A stretch of 64,000 bases of DNA from Gnetum montanum (taxonomy: Eukaryota > Streptophyta > Gnetopsida > Gnetales > Gnetaceae). Made by a program: the position numbers and the translations under genes. Below the pieces are notes generated by a model that saw only the letters and a list, made by a program, of their open reading frames with translations, did no database searches and was not told where the DNA came from. The stretch spans positions 4,924 through 68,923 of the forward strand of contig MNCI01007778.1 of assembly GCA_015680685.1 (NCBI GenBank). Direction: 5' to 3'. Of the stretch, positions 1 through 11,500 are shown piece after piece (the stretch's first letter is position 1; each line of letters starts with the position of its first letter).

Positions 1-19
1 GGGGGGCAAAGGGGGGAGC

Positions 20-620
20 AAGCTTCACTTAGTCAACTGGCATCGCATTGTTCGCCCTCGTAAAGCGGGGGGGCTAGGGGTCACGTCCTTCGAGGACAAA
101 AGCATGATGGGACAACAACGGCTCGTCCACCGGCTGACATGCGTGCAAGCGGAGCTCAGCCAGTGGGCCCGCATCACCCAACGGAAGTACACGCCATGGC
201 AACTTGGACCGCGCTCATCGCGGCCCTGGCAGACAATTTGCTGGCACGCACGGGAAATGATACATATGGGCTGGACCCACCTTGAGCTGTGCGCCATGCT
301 GACACAAAAATACCCCCTGGAGGATGGCTGGTAGGAGATCTGGCACGGGCGGCTCCCCGAGAAAATCAAAATGTTCCTTTGGCTTATAAAATCATGCACG
401 ATGACACGTGCCCACGCTGTGAAACCGGGCCAGAAACACTCACACACTTTATTCATGAGTGCCCTTGCATGCTTGCCATCTGGTGCACAACGGCAGTGCC
501 CCCCCCGAGGCGGCTTAATGGCAACTCCTGGGCATCCCTGCTTTTATGGCACGCCTGGAAGGCGCGTAACTGTACGATTTTTTTGCATGACAAAACACCC
601 CCTCCCCAGCGGATAATCGC
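20..620 (+). pseudogene. LINE ORF2 3' end, reverse-transcriptase zinc-binding (zf-RVT) remnant
   Basis: In frame 2 from about base 47 the translation reads WHRIVRPRKAGGLGVTSFED, the conserved block after the reverse transcriptase of plant L1-type LINEs. It continues past a TAG at 332-334 into WHGRLPEKIKMFLWL. Near 385-395 the reading moves to frame 1, where CPRCETGPETLTHFIHECP gives the Cys/His zf-RVT knuckle, then W and the usual C-terminal tail up to about 620. The in-frame stop and frame change show that it is dead. It is cut by the window edge, so the RT core is not visible. GC content is far above the flanking DNA, suggesting a recent arrival or a distinct element family. Family assignment is from motif recognition. 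Confidence 0.75.
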
Positions 621-639
621 GCAGACCTGCAGAGCGTGG

Positions 640-1200
640 AGAGAGCTAACGGATGCAATGGGAGCCACGCCGACGTTCGAGCCGGACTACACCACGTACC
701 GGGAAGACGAGGAGCTATGGCGGTTGGTTATCCGATGCGGCTGGGCCGACCCGTTGCAGTGGCTGGTCGACGACCCTGACCTTGCTGACGCCTTGTTTTT
801 TACAAACTGGCACAATGACAGAACCTATTTTCAAGGATGCGAGATTCGTGTCACTGAATCTGCCATTGCCAGCTGTTTGGGGGTCCCGGCCGCTGGTGAA
901 ATCGTCCTGCCCACTACCTGTGGCCTACAGGACACCGCGACCTTTTTCGAGGGGCCAATCCCAAGAACGCAGAGTCGCCAGGTCCCTCGATCTTCTCTCC
1001 CACGCCTCTGGGCCCGGGCCGTCGACTTGGTGGACCATTTTTTCGTCCAGTCGGGCAACGCGTCAAAGCTCCAGGGATTACATTTCACTTTTCTGCGGTG
1101 CTTGAAGTTTGGCGTCCAGATTAACCTGCCACGGTTTTTCCAAGAGACCCTCCTTCTTAAGCGACGAGGTCGCCACTCGGGGCTGATTTTGGCATTGTGG
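640..1200 (+). pseudogene. Putative plant transposon-protein-like domain fragment
   Basis: Continuous with the zf-RVT frame (open 289-1536), residues from about base 690 read ELWRLVIRCGWADPLQWLVD, then FFTNWHNDRTYFQGCEIRVT and a stretch ending CLGVPAAGE. The layout (aromatic-rich start, FxxNW, a 'CEIRVTESAIASCLGVP' core) resembles the domain annotated as 'putative plant transposon protein' in plant retroelements. The open frame has no ATG at its head (it starts at GTG) and runs into a G tract and then AT-rich DNA, so it is not a normal gene. It could be a cellular gene fragment captured by the LINE. Assignment is tentative. Confidence 0.45.
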
Positions 1201-1270
1201 AGGGGGGCGGGGGGAGGGGGGGGGGGGGGGGGGGGGGCACTGGGCCCATCCCCTCCCCCCCCTGGGGGGA
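1201..1270 (+). repeat. Long poly-G tract followed by C tracts
   Basis: A run of about two dozen uninterrupted G follows GGGGCGGGGGGA, then C-rich blocks on the same strand. The G runs could form a G-quadruplex and the G and C blocks could pair. It sits at the edge of the GC-rich island. Exact run length in a draft assembly is unreliable. Confidence 0.85.
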
Positions 1271-1439
1271 GCATCGTTGATGCCCCCCCTGCCATCCCAA
1301 CCTCCCCCAGCCTGGACACTCAACAGCTGCAGCATAACAAAATTATCTTGTGGCCAACTTTCACGAATTCTGTGATTGAGAGAAGATTGATTATATTTTT
1401 TCAGTGCTGCAGCATAACAAACACTCTTAATTTGCACAG

Positions 1440-2857
1440 GTTGATCTGCAATCTTCATATTAATATCTCCTACTCATTTGGATTTGCGATTGCTCTTGTA
1501 GGCGGCATAGCTTCACTGACATCAATCATACAATGATTTTGAAATAAATTACGATTTCTATATACAAGTCTAGAACAACCAGAATTAATGTAGCAAGTAT
1601 CATGTTCCATTTTGGCAATTGTATCTTGATTTGTAATGTTTTTGATGATTGATACCATTTCATCTGGCAGTAAGTTGGCTTGATCTCTACAATTATTTTT
1701 ATGATTATTATTTTGCTGTTGTTATTCCTCTAATTTTACTAAGCCATTTTACTCCTCATAATTTTCTTCTGAACTATTAATGTTCCTGGATTCTTGATAT
1801 TAAACCTACAGTTTTTTAAATTGTGACAAGTTTTTCCACATATATGACACAATTTTGAGTTATCATTTCCTTCTTGATTTATGGGTCTTTGATTTCCTTG
1901 GCTGTATGATTGATTATTATTTCTCCAACTTCTTTCTTGACCGTTTCTTGGAGTATATATTAATTGTTCTTGACTTTGATATTTTATTTCTAATTCTATT
2001 TTGGTTTCTTGTAGGAGTATTGGCTTGGTAATCTCAGGTCACAGGTTCAAATCTACATGGTAATATCGATTTATAAATCTTTTTTAAAAAATCTGGAAAA
2101 AGAATTCTGAGACTAGTCCGATATATCCAAGGGGTCTCAATGAACATAAGTAAAAATTTCAGTTTCTGTAATTGCAATCTTGCTATAAGAGTGGCAAAAG
2201 TAGGTCTTTCTCCTACTGCATTCAAGGCTTAACTAAATCATTTGTACTTTTCTAGGAGTGCTTGTAAAAGACAGTTCATGAGTTCATCATCAGAAAGATC
2301 TTCTCCTCTGTTTTCTAATTCAAATATTACTCATCTCATCTCTTTAACAAAAGATTTTAACTTTTGATTTATTTGCATTTTCATTGTATGTTACTTTTTA
2401 AACAGATGATCCTTTTTGGCTTTGCCTAGGTAACCAAACATACGATATACATTCCCATATCTTGGCAGTTGTGTCTATACTATAAACCAGATTGGATACA
2501 TCTTTTAAATACTTGTAAATAATATGCGTAGCACCATATCATTGTACTCTCTCTTTCAATCATCATCAAGCTGAAAGTTTGTATTGGAAATTAGATGCCA
2601 TAATCAACTTGCTCTTAGGATTATCCTTATCCTGTGTGTCTTTGTATGATAGTTTTTCATTGTAACCTTTTGAAAATTTGATACAAGTATTTTATTTACT
2701 AGGGATTGCAACATATGCTTATCTTCATCTTTTAACAACATATTGTTCATAGAATTGGTAAGGTCCATTACATTACTAGTGTTTTCCTTGTTATAATTTT
2801 TCTTTGGATATTCTTTCCCATCATCTTGTTTCTTTTTTTCCTTCTTCTCTGATACCA
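1440..2857 (-). pseudogene. Ty1/copia gag-protease remnant
   Basis: On the minus strand the DNA encodes a gag-like sequence beginning MVSEKKEKKKQD (ATG at 2858-2856). Around 1810-1850 it has the zinc knuckle CHICGKTCHNLKNC, a perfect CX2CX4HX4C. Beyond that, at about 1470-1660, YINSGCSRLVYRN matches the copia protease start (usually DSGCSRH), with the catalytic D replaced by N. Frames change and stops interrupt it, so it is inactive. The primer site TGGTATCAGAG lies at 2857-2847, overlapping the ATG. No integrase or RT follows, because the GC-rich island begins at about 1320. Confidence 0.7.
2847..2857 (-). other. Copia primer-binding site (initiator tRNA-Met type)
   Basis: Minus-strand TGGTATCAGAG directly follows ...TTCAACA, the expected LTR end. 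TGGTATCAGAGC is the standard primer site of plant copia elements. It implies that an LTR begins at 2858 and runs to the right; its far end was not found. Confidence 0.7.
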
Positions 2858-4400
2858 TGTTGAAATTTTACTACTTCATGGGATCCTAGGAAGGTAAACA
2901 AAAATAATTTGTATTATGATGGTGATAAAAATCAACTTGAGAATAAATACAATTTTTTCAACATGAGAAGCAGATTTTTCTAGTCTTCAAAATTGGTCTT
3001 GTAAATTCTTTGTTTCTTGACCTTTTGGTCATCACAGTTGTTTCTTGTACTTGACTTACTTATTTGACTTTTTTATGGCCAAACCTTTAAGACTATCTGA
3101 ACAGTCGTGACCCTTTAACTTAAGATACAACTTTTTGACTACTAAGATTTTGTAAGTCTTGAACTACACAGGCTTATTAATTGTCATTATATTCTTTCGA
3201 TTTGACCAAATAATTTACAACTCGACTCTTTAGACATTGTAAAGTATAAATTATCATCTAACAATTGTGCAAGTTACAGTCTCTTTTCTATCCTTTCATG
3301 GACAACAACAATACACTCTTTATTCTTCTTTTTTGTACCAACAAAATTTGTTGATTTTTTTTCTTCAGATTCTAAATATTTCATGAAGATTTGGATTTAT
3401 AAAATCCTGATTGGTGGCTTCCAAAACGTTCTTCTAGATACAAGCAATTGAGGGCAATGCATAAAGATTTGATTGCCATCCTTGATTGCAAAAATTCAAA
3501 GTTTTACTAAAAGGTTTAAAATTCTTTTGCAATTTGTCATTCATCCTTTGGCAAAGGCAAATTCTTTAACATGTTTTGATCTATCATGAAAATGTATTGT
3601 AGGATCCACTACAATCACCTTCTAAAAATTCAATATTTTCTTCATAGGGCTAAACTTATACTAGCAACTGATTACTATCCAACTAATCATAACAATAGGT
3701 TGGATATAGCATTTACATTATCTTCTTTCTTAAATATTATAGTGCTTCAAGGAGATGTATATCTAAATATGGTGGTTATCACTTTCATTTTCTTAATAAG
3801 CTTAAATCAGGAAACAATTATGTAAATAATTTTTTTAAAGTTTGTTTTTCTAGCTACACCAACAAATGTGGTTTGGTTTACCTTTCTACCATTGTTATCA
3901 AACAAGATTATTTATTCTATATAAGCTTTATACAATGGCTAGTAATTAAAAAAAATATAGGTGTTAACAACTTTTCTCATGCAATGCAGGGTTACATTCT
4001 AACATCAAATGACACCCAATTTAGGAATTGAATTACTATCCAAAGATGAGTGGGATTTATTTTAGTTCTATGCTAAATAAATAAGGCTTACCTTACATGA
4101 TTAGGACTTACCCTATTTGGATTTCGTTTCGATATATCCTCAAGATACATGATTAGGAATCATATATGAGGTGGGGACATTTACAAATAGTGTTTAGTTT
4201 ATTGAAAACCTCGTATTTTTGTGTAACTCAATGCCCTTAAGTTCAATGACTTAAGATATTAAGTATAAATAAGCTTATGTATATGTAGGGTTAGATAGTG
4301 ATGTTATCTACACTCTTAAGGTATGCTGAATGGAATATAATTAATGCAATTCATTTATTCCAAATATGAGAATGATTATACTGTTAAGAATTATTTAGCA
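2858..4400. other. AT-rich repeat debris, probable decayed copia LTR at the left
   Basis: No gene is recognisable. The left edge should be the LTR belonging to the copia remnant, since the primer site ends at 2857. A stretch at about 3000-3100 with the phrase CTTTTGGTCATCACA resembles one at about 40740-40860, so it is dispersed. The small open frames here (for example 3586-3825) have no family resemblance. Confidence 0.4.
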
Positions 4401-4419
4401 TCATATCATCTGAACAAAT

Positions 4420-5220
4420 GCATTGGCCAAGGCTGAACACTTTGTGACATTTAAGAGTGGAAGCAACTCAGCCCAAATAGGCTACATCTTCGTACCAAAA
4501 AGAGATTGGAGAACATGTAAGGGTTGCAAAGTCATTCTAGAAGGAAGTTTTACCATCTATCAGAAACTTATGATAACAGATTTGACTATCAAGAGTGGTG
4601 CCAATAGAGACTTTAATAAGGGTGTGCCTTATATAAAATTTTGAAATCTAAATACAGGAAAGATAATAATTTTAAAGGATAGAATACTTGCAGAGGGATG
4701 ATGGGATTTAAACTAACTTAAATGTGAATGATAAGTCAGATGAGAAGTATGGAGAAGATAGAGAAGGACATCCTTGGGGTTTCAAAAGGGAATAAGTATA
4801 TTCAAAAGAAAACATACTGATGGAGTGAGGAAGGATAACAAAAATTCAAGATAAGAGAAGTGTTTCAAGGAGTGGTAACAGAGTAGGAGACATGATTACT
4901 TTGAAAGATACAATGTAGTGAAGTATGTGGCAAAAAAGATAATGAGAAAGAATAAACTTAGTACCTTTAATTTCTTTTATGAAAATCTAGGGACTAAGGA
5001 AGGTGAGAAGTCAATTTACAAGTTAGCCAAGAGTCAAAACAAGAGGCGCCAAGACTCTGGTCATATTAGATACATCAATTCTGATGATGAAATAGTTTTG
5101 TTTTCAGACAAGGAAATCTTACGGCGATGAAGGATCTATTTTTAGAGGGTACTTAATAAAGAACTCCTTAAAAATAAAGTTGACGACATGAAATCAAACA
5201 TAGTAATAAGTAACTGTATT
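4420..5220 (+). pseudogene. RTE-type LINE remnant (endonuclease end to pre-RT linker)
   Basis: The open frame 4423-4644 reads TFKSGSNSAQIGYIFVPKRD then CKVILEG, matching the last part of the apurinic endonuclease domain of RTE-clade LINEs (TFRSG..QIDF...R..CKVIPGE). The frame at 4918-5130 reads FYENLGTKEGEKSIYKLAK and then GHIRYINSDDEIV, the linker before the reverse transcriptase. Stops separate the pieces, and the copy ends at about 5220 before any RT motif. A separate fragment of the opposite end of this clade lies at 9835-10150 on the other strand. Confidence 0.75.
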
Positions 5221-5557
5221 TTTGACTTTAAGCTGAGCTTTTAATGCATGGTATGAGGTTTTGGTTGAATCCCTAATTTATACACCAGTATTGTTGATGT
5301 TGCATTACCATTTTTGCAATCCCTACAATGATTAATGTTTTTCAAAATGGTTAATTTACACTAAGTAATTATCTAGCCCTTTTGACAGTGCATCTTGCCT
5401 TTAAATTTGTTGTTTTTTTGTTAAAAATTATTTTATGTTTGTTCTGTTCTCTGTCTTGCTCTCTTAATAAAAAAACAGTACTATGTTGTTGTCATTGCAA
5501 AGCTAAAAATGTCTTGTTTCTTATTAAAAGTGGTGTCTGCAGGTTTTTTCTTTTCAG

Positions 5558-8500
5558 ATTAAGGCTGTACCAAAGGACGTGCCTTTGGTGGACCCTTTAG
5601 AAGCAAAGCGGTTGGCTGCTGAGCAGCTGAAGCGGTTGGAGGCTGCAGAAAAAGCTAAAGTAAGTTATTGGGTAATACTACCAATGATGTAATTGGGAGA
5701 GCACATTTTATTCTAAAACCTGTGCTTTAATGGTATTCGGAATGTAAACTCTTCTGCAACAAGTTTCATTCTTTTCCTAATATTTTAGTTGGTTATATAG
5801 CCTTTTGATACTTTCTCTTTGAAAATGAAAAGAATAATTAAACCTGGCTTATCATGTTCTACCTTGTGGGAGCAAAGGATCAAACTATGTTTGGAAGTGT
5901 AAATGGTAACGATGATGATCTTGTTTGAATTTGTCTTTCAACTTTGTCTACGGAGATTCTGGAATCGTAATTTATCTTTCCATTTTTTTTCTTCCGTTGA
6001 TTGTGAGTTGTTTCAATAAGAGATGGAACAAATTTGACATAAGATGACATATTTTGAAGAGATACGATAGATTGTGAACTGTACAATATTGAGCATTAGG
6101 TTAACAAGAATAGGGAAAGAAAAGGCCTAAATCTAACTTCAAATAAATGTGATAAGACTACGATGATGATAAGGAGGAGCCTCAGTTGAGTTGTTGATGC
6201 AACTAATTAAGAACGATGCAGTACGCTGAAGATTAAACACATAATGAATGAGTCTTTTATGCATTTGGAGCATCAAAGTTCATTTTGATATTAGTGATTC
6301 TATAATTTATAGATAAAGTTATGTATGTGTCATGATAACCTAATGTATCTCATCCACCCAAATCACTATGTTAACTTCAAAATTTTAGGCCAATCGGTAA
6401 ATTGATGAAACCTATGACAAACGAAAGATCATTATTGAGTTATGTTATTAAGATACATGTGGAATAAAAAAGAATGATGGCCAAATGCAGTGAAAAAAGT
6501 ATGAACAGAAAATATGCTCACCCTTCCTAGTATTGATCCTAAAGTCTAGAAGTTGTTTTTCCCTTTAAAAGTGGTGAAGCATAGTTTCAAAATAATCTGA
6601 AATGTATTACAAGCTTAAAAAGTTAAAAAGAGTATTGATTGGTTCTTTTCTGGATAAATATTAAGTACTGCTCCTAAGAATTTTGGCATGTTCTTAGGAT
6701 GTAGATTTTTCTAAATTTTTTTTTTCAATGATCTGAGAATAGAATGTTTCTATATCCAGGAACATTCCAAAATTCTTAGGATCAATATTAATATTTATGC
6801 AGAAAAGAACCAATGAATACTCTTTTTAACTTTCTAAGGTTGTTTCAATTATTCTGTTATTCATGAAGATCCTGTTCACATTCTATATTTGTTTCTCATC
6901 ATTTTGTTTTTAAAAATTACATTCCTCTTTCATTCTTGACTCATTGACTTTGCCCTCCAACCGCCACATCAAAAAACTCAGACTCACTAAGGACACATTC
7001 TCACGTTTGCAAGTTTCTCCAACCACATTTTAAAACAGAGTCTCTTGTAAATTAAAAGTAAAATAATAATGGGGAAATATGATGATTATTCCTTCCCAGG
7101 CATGGCCCTGTTTTAGGGCATTGCTCGATCTAACTCAAACATATTTACATTTACTGCATGTCATTTTGTATATAATGTGAAACTCATGAACCATGTAGTG
7201 TTAGTTATCACTAAACATAATTATTATAAGGACCAAGTATATTTCAAGTCATTGAGTTTGTTTAGAAAAATATAATGAATTTTAGGAGAGCATGGTTTAC
7301 ATTTTAACCGATCAGCCTATATTGACGGATTAAAGGAACCAAGATGATGGTGGTGGTGGTTGTTTGAGTTTTAATAGGTTAGCCTATATTGATAGGCTTA
7401 AGGAACCACGATGGTGGTAGTGGTAGTGGTTTGCATTTTAGTAGTTAAGAAATTTCAAGTGTCTTATAAGAATTTTCAAATTGCTTAAGACAAGTTATAT
7501 ACGATAGAATGGCATTTTCTTGCCTATGATTAATAATCAGATATTATACGTTTCATGTTGACATCTTCATAGCAATCTAGCTTGGGATGCTGAACATGTA
7601 GTAATAAAGAAACAAAGCCAAACTTTAGTATCAAGTTAGAAATAAGAGTGTGTTGAACTCTTAGAATAGGGACCACCATTTTGGTTTTTTTATTCTTAAT
7701 AGAATCAACAAATTTCCTTCCTCCTCTTACTTTACCTTTACCCAGAACACCAACGTCATTCTTGCATTGATCCTCTTCTATCAACTCATAATTATATATA
7801 TATAGATGAAATGAATAACGTTCATGTGGAAGAACAGCTTCCAGAATCTACTTGTCATTATCTCAAATTCAGTATCATCATTTCAATTCGGCTCCCATAT
7901 CCACTACAAGAAATGTCGCACTTGTTATCTCATAGAAGGCCTTCAACATGACTTCCAAAAAGGAGTGACTAATATGCTGGCCATCAATGATAGTGAACAA
8001 GGTTTAACCAATGTTCTTCTATCTGGAGTTGCCGAGGTGCTAATCAAGAAGAAGCCCATTTCTAGAAAGCCTTGGTTTGGTGTTGACTACGGGCTATTTT
8101 AACTTCAAAATAGCTCATTCATTTAAAAAAGAGAAAGTTCATTAATGAAGAGAACAAAAGAATGATTGGTGAGCTCAAATCTAATCCAAAAAGCTTTTGT
8201 AACTTTTTTTGAGATAGACATCACAATGTTTAGGATTTTCCCTTGTTCACTATTCACACCTTTATTAACAATGTATTTAATTAAGAGGCTTCTCTTACTA
8301 TGCAAGATAGCTCCAATGTTCTTGAGTTATCCCTTGATGATGTTAAACAAGGAATTCAAAGGTTGTCTCTTGGAAAAGATGTTGATATTAATGTCTTTAT
8401 ATAGATAATTTCTTAAATAGAATGAACCCTTAGTGTGGAAAGAAGCTCACAATGTCCTTAACCAAGGGCTTTCGTATGGTTTGGATCAGGAGTAGGGTCA

Positions 8501-11500
8501 CTCTGATATGCTTTAACCCTTCAAAACACAACAAACTCAAATAGTATGTAAGACAATTCAATTGCTAGAAAACAAGAAACCTAGCTATCTTCTATTAAAA
8601 CTGAAAGAAGATTACAAATACAATGGAACCATAATTCCATAAACCCACAACACTCACTCACTCAACAATATTGTAGAGCATAAGGCTCTACAACCACACA
8701 CACGATCAACCTCAGTGCTAGGTACAATCGATCTAGATCTCTTCCTCACACAGGATGAAGACCTAAGCACAAAGAGCTATGGCCAATACCACCACACACT
8801 ATTGTCCACTGAGATGCACACAACTCTTATGCAATCTGTTTCACAACTCTCCTGCTAAAACATGCAATACAAACCCAATATATCAAACACAAAGCTAGAA
8901 CCCTGGGGAAATATTTCCCATATTAAACTTGACATTCTTGGTTGTTTCCCATCTTGGAGCTGCTACATTGGAACTTTCCATGGCCAAATGAGATATCTAT
9001 AGGCTTGACAAAATGTCTCTTTGACAAACCTATCATTCAGGCAAGATGTCTACATGCAAGGTAAGACGTCTCCTTTGGAGACATGATGTCTCTTTTGGGA
9101 ACATGACATCTACATTATTGGAAAGATGTCTCCTCTATCAACCCAGCTTTCAGGCAAGACTTCTACATGCAAGGCAATACGTCTCTTCTGGGAACAAGAC
9201 ATCTACATTATTGGGAAGACATCTCCTTTGTCTACCTAGCTTTCAAGCAAGACATCTACGCTACTGGGAAAACATCTTCTTTGACATCTTAGCTCTCAGG
9301 CAAGATGTCTACAAAGGTCCAAGACGTCTCCCAAGCTGCCTGAAACCTTTATTCTTTTGCCTGTAGAGATTAAAAGGGGTTTGGAAGAGGTGTCCCTACA
9401 CCAAGATCACTCTTGATATTTTAGTTGAGCAATGTTGCTTTTTAAGGAGGAGGATAGGAACGGCCATAATAATTATTAGTTGATTGCAATCAATTCAATA
9501 TTCAGTAAGCTGTTGGACACTATCTTGGAGAAAGAAAGTTCTTGGGCAGAATTGTAAGGTCTCTGTGCACTGTTGCAAGCAGTCTTCAAGTGGAATCATT
9601 CTATTGTAGACTGTTTTATAACTTTGGGTCATTATGTGGAGGAAGTAAAAAGGCTCAATCACAAGATTTTTATTTGTTTTGTTTATTTTTCCAAGGGTAC
9701 GATTTTATTGCTGAAGGCTGGCTATATGAGTTCTTTTTACACCGTGCTTTTATTAATAGCCAAATAAACTTTTATACCTAAATCTTGGATATCTTCCTTT
9801 ATGCAAGCAAACCAAATATGTTTTGATCTACCTTTTTGTTGGTTCTGCCCAAGTTTATTAAAGCAACCTATTCTAGAATTTCATGGTCTTCTTAATCCAT
9901 GACCATGACCAATCCATCTAATATGACTTTCTCTAATCTTTTTATCTACAGGAGCAACTTGCAAATTTCCCCTAATAAGTGAGTTGTTGATTTGAAATTT
10001 CCTAATAACCTAATAACATGCAATATCCACCTTGAAATATGCATCTTTGTTGCATATACATTGTGGCTAATGTTTGGAAGAGGCATGCCAACATAACACT
10101 CCATAGGAATTCCGTTCTGTTCCTCAATGAAACTACAAAACATTTAAGATTCTAACCAAAGATAATCTTATTAGACAAAGTATATTTATCAACAATTCTA
10201 TAAAATTTAAATAAGTTTGTTTGCTATCCTAAACCCTTTTCGGCATATTTATAGATGAACTAGAGGAATGGATAAAGAATGCTTCAAATTATGTTATTTT
10301 AGTGAAGGGATTATTTGTGAATTACAATTTTTTCCTAAGGGAAAACTTGACATTGTGAATACTATACATATTTAGCAGTTGACTTTGCTAGTAATTATAA
10401 TTAGAATACCTTTATTTCTTAAAAAGTTTTTAGTAGCATGCGAGGCTCTATTTGTGCTCATCAACGCCAAATATCAACTACCATCCACATTCCTCTTTTA
10501 AAGTTATGAACGAACAATGTTGTTCCAGTTAAAATTCCTCCAAGAAATTTTGCAGCATTTCTTCATAGAACCAATGTAGTAACCGATGCTGATATTGGGC
10601 TCCATGACATCTGTTGAAAAACTCCAAAATTTTGTTCCTTCTACATGACAAACCAAATAAACTACAGGAGTGCAGTCCATACCTTACCTTGTTGCCCCGT
10701 ATAATGATGTTGACAAGTTAACAAAAAATCACTAATAGAATCAGTTGCAAGTGGCAACCTGTGAGCACCACGCCTAAATTCATTCTTAATTTCTTGAATG
10801 AAAGGGCAGTTTATATAAAGATGACCAACACTTTCTATTGTTGAAGAATAGAATACACAATTGAGACCCTCCATAATGTTCTTTTATGCAAGATATTGAC
10901 TAAGCTTATAATCCAGCTTGGTAGCTATCTTTTTTTTTTTTATGTTGGGTAGTAGGCACAAAAATATGTGGACAATTTGAACGATCCAACTACATTAGGA
11001 CCCTTTTGACATTGCATGAAACCCATTACTTTATGTTAAATCTTGCAATATGAACAAACCATTTTGGCTAGACGAGGTTTCTAACCATCAACAACATTCC
11101 TGCAGATTTGTGCCCCTTCCATACCATAATATAAGTCTGGTGGATAATTTTCTATGAAGCATTTTATTAGCAATGAGAAGAATGTAATGAGTGAAAATAG
11201 GCTTTTGGATGTATACTAGATATTGCACCAGTTCTATGGGGTGTAAAGTGGTATATAAGTATTCTTTGTGGAATATTGTGATCTATCACACAGCTTTTGA
11301 CTGCTGATTTTGCAAAGAAACATGTTAACAAAATCATTGTTGTATAGATTGAAGCCCTTTCCAAATTAAGGATGAATTATAATAGTAGGAACATTCACAA
11401 AGTGACAACCGCTATACAGGTACCTTGCTTTTATCACTTGAACACAGTCTATTCGAGCTACAAAGAAGCAGTCTTCCCTAACACAACCGAATGAATGTCC

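Noticed and set aside
289-1536. 415-codon open frame as an intact gene
   Set aside because: It begins with GTG, joins a broken LINE knuckle to an unrelated domain, crosses a G tract and ends in AT-rich copia debris.
7824-8102. 92-codon open frame as an exon
   Set aside because: It lies between phase-compatible exons of the LHC-like gene but has no similarity to that family and lacks convincing splice borders.
8990-9340. CRISPR-like array
   Set aside because: Repeats are short, degenerate and irregularly spaced in an intron of a plant nuclear gene.
9046-9366. 106-codon open frame
   Set aside because: It is a translation of the AGAYRTCT repeat array, with no domain.
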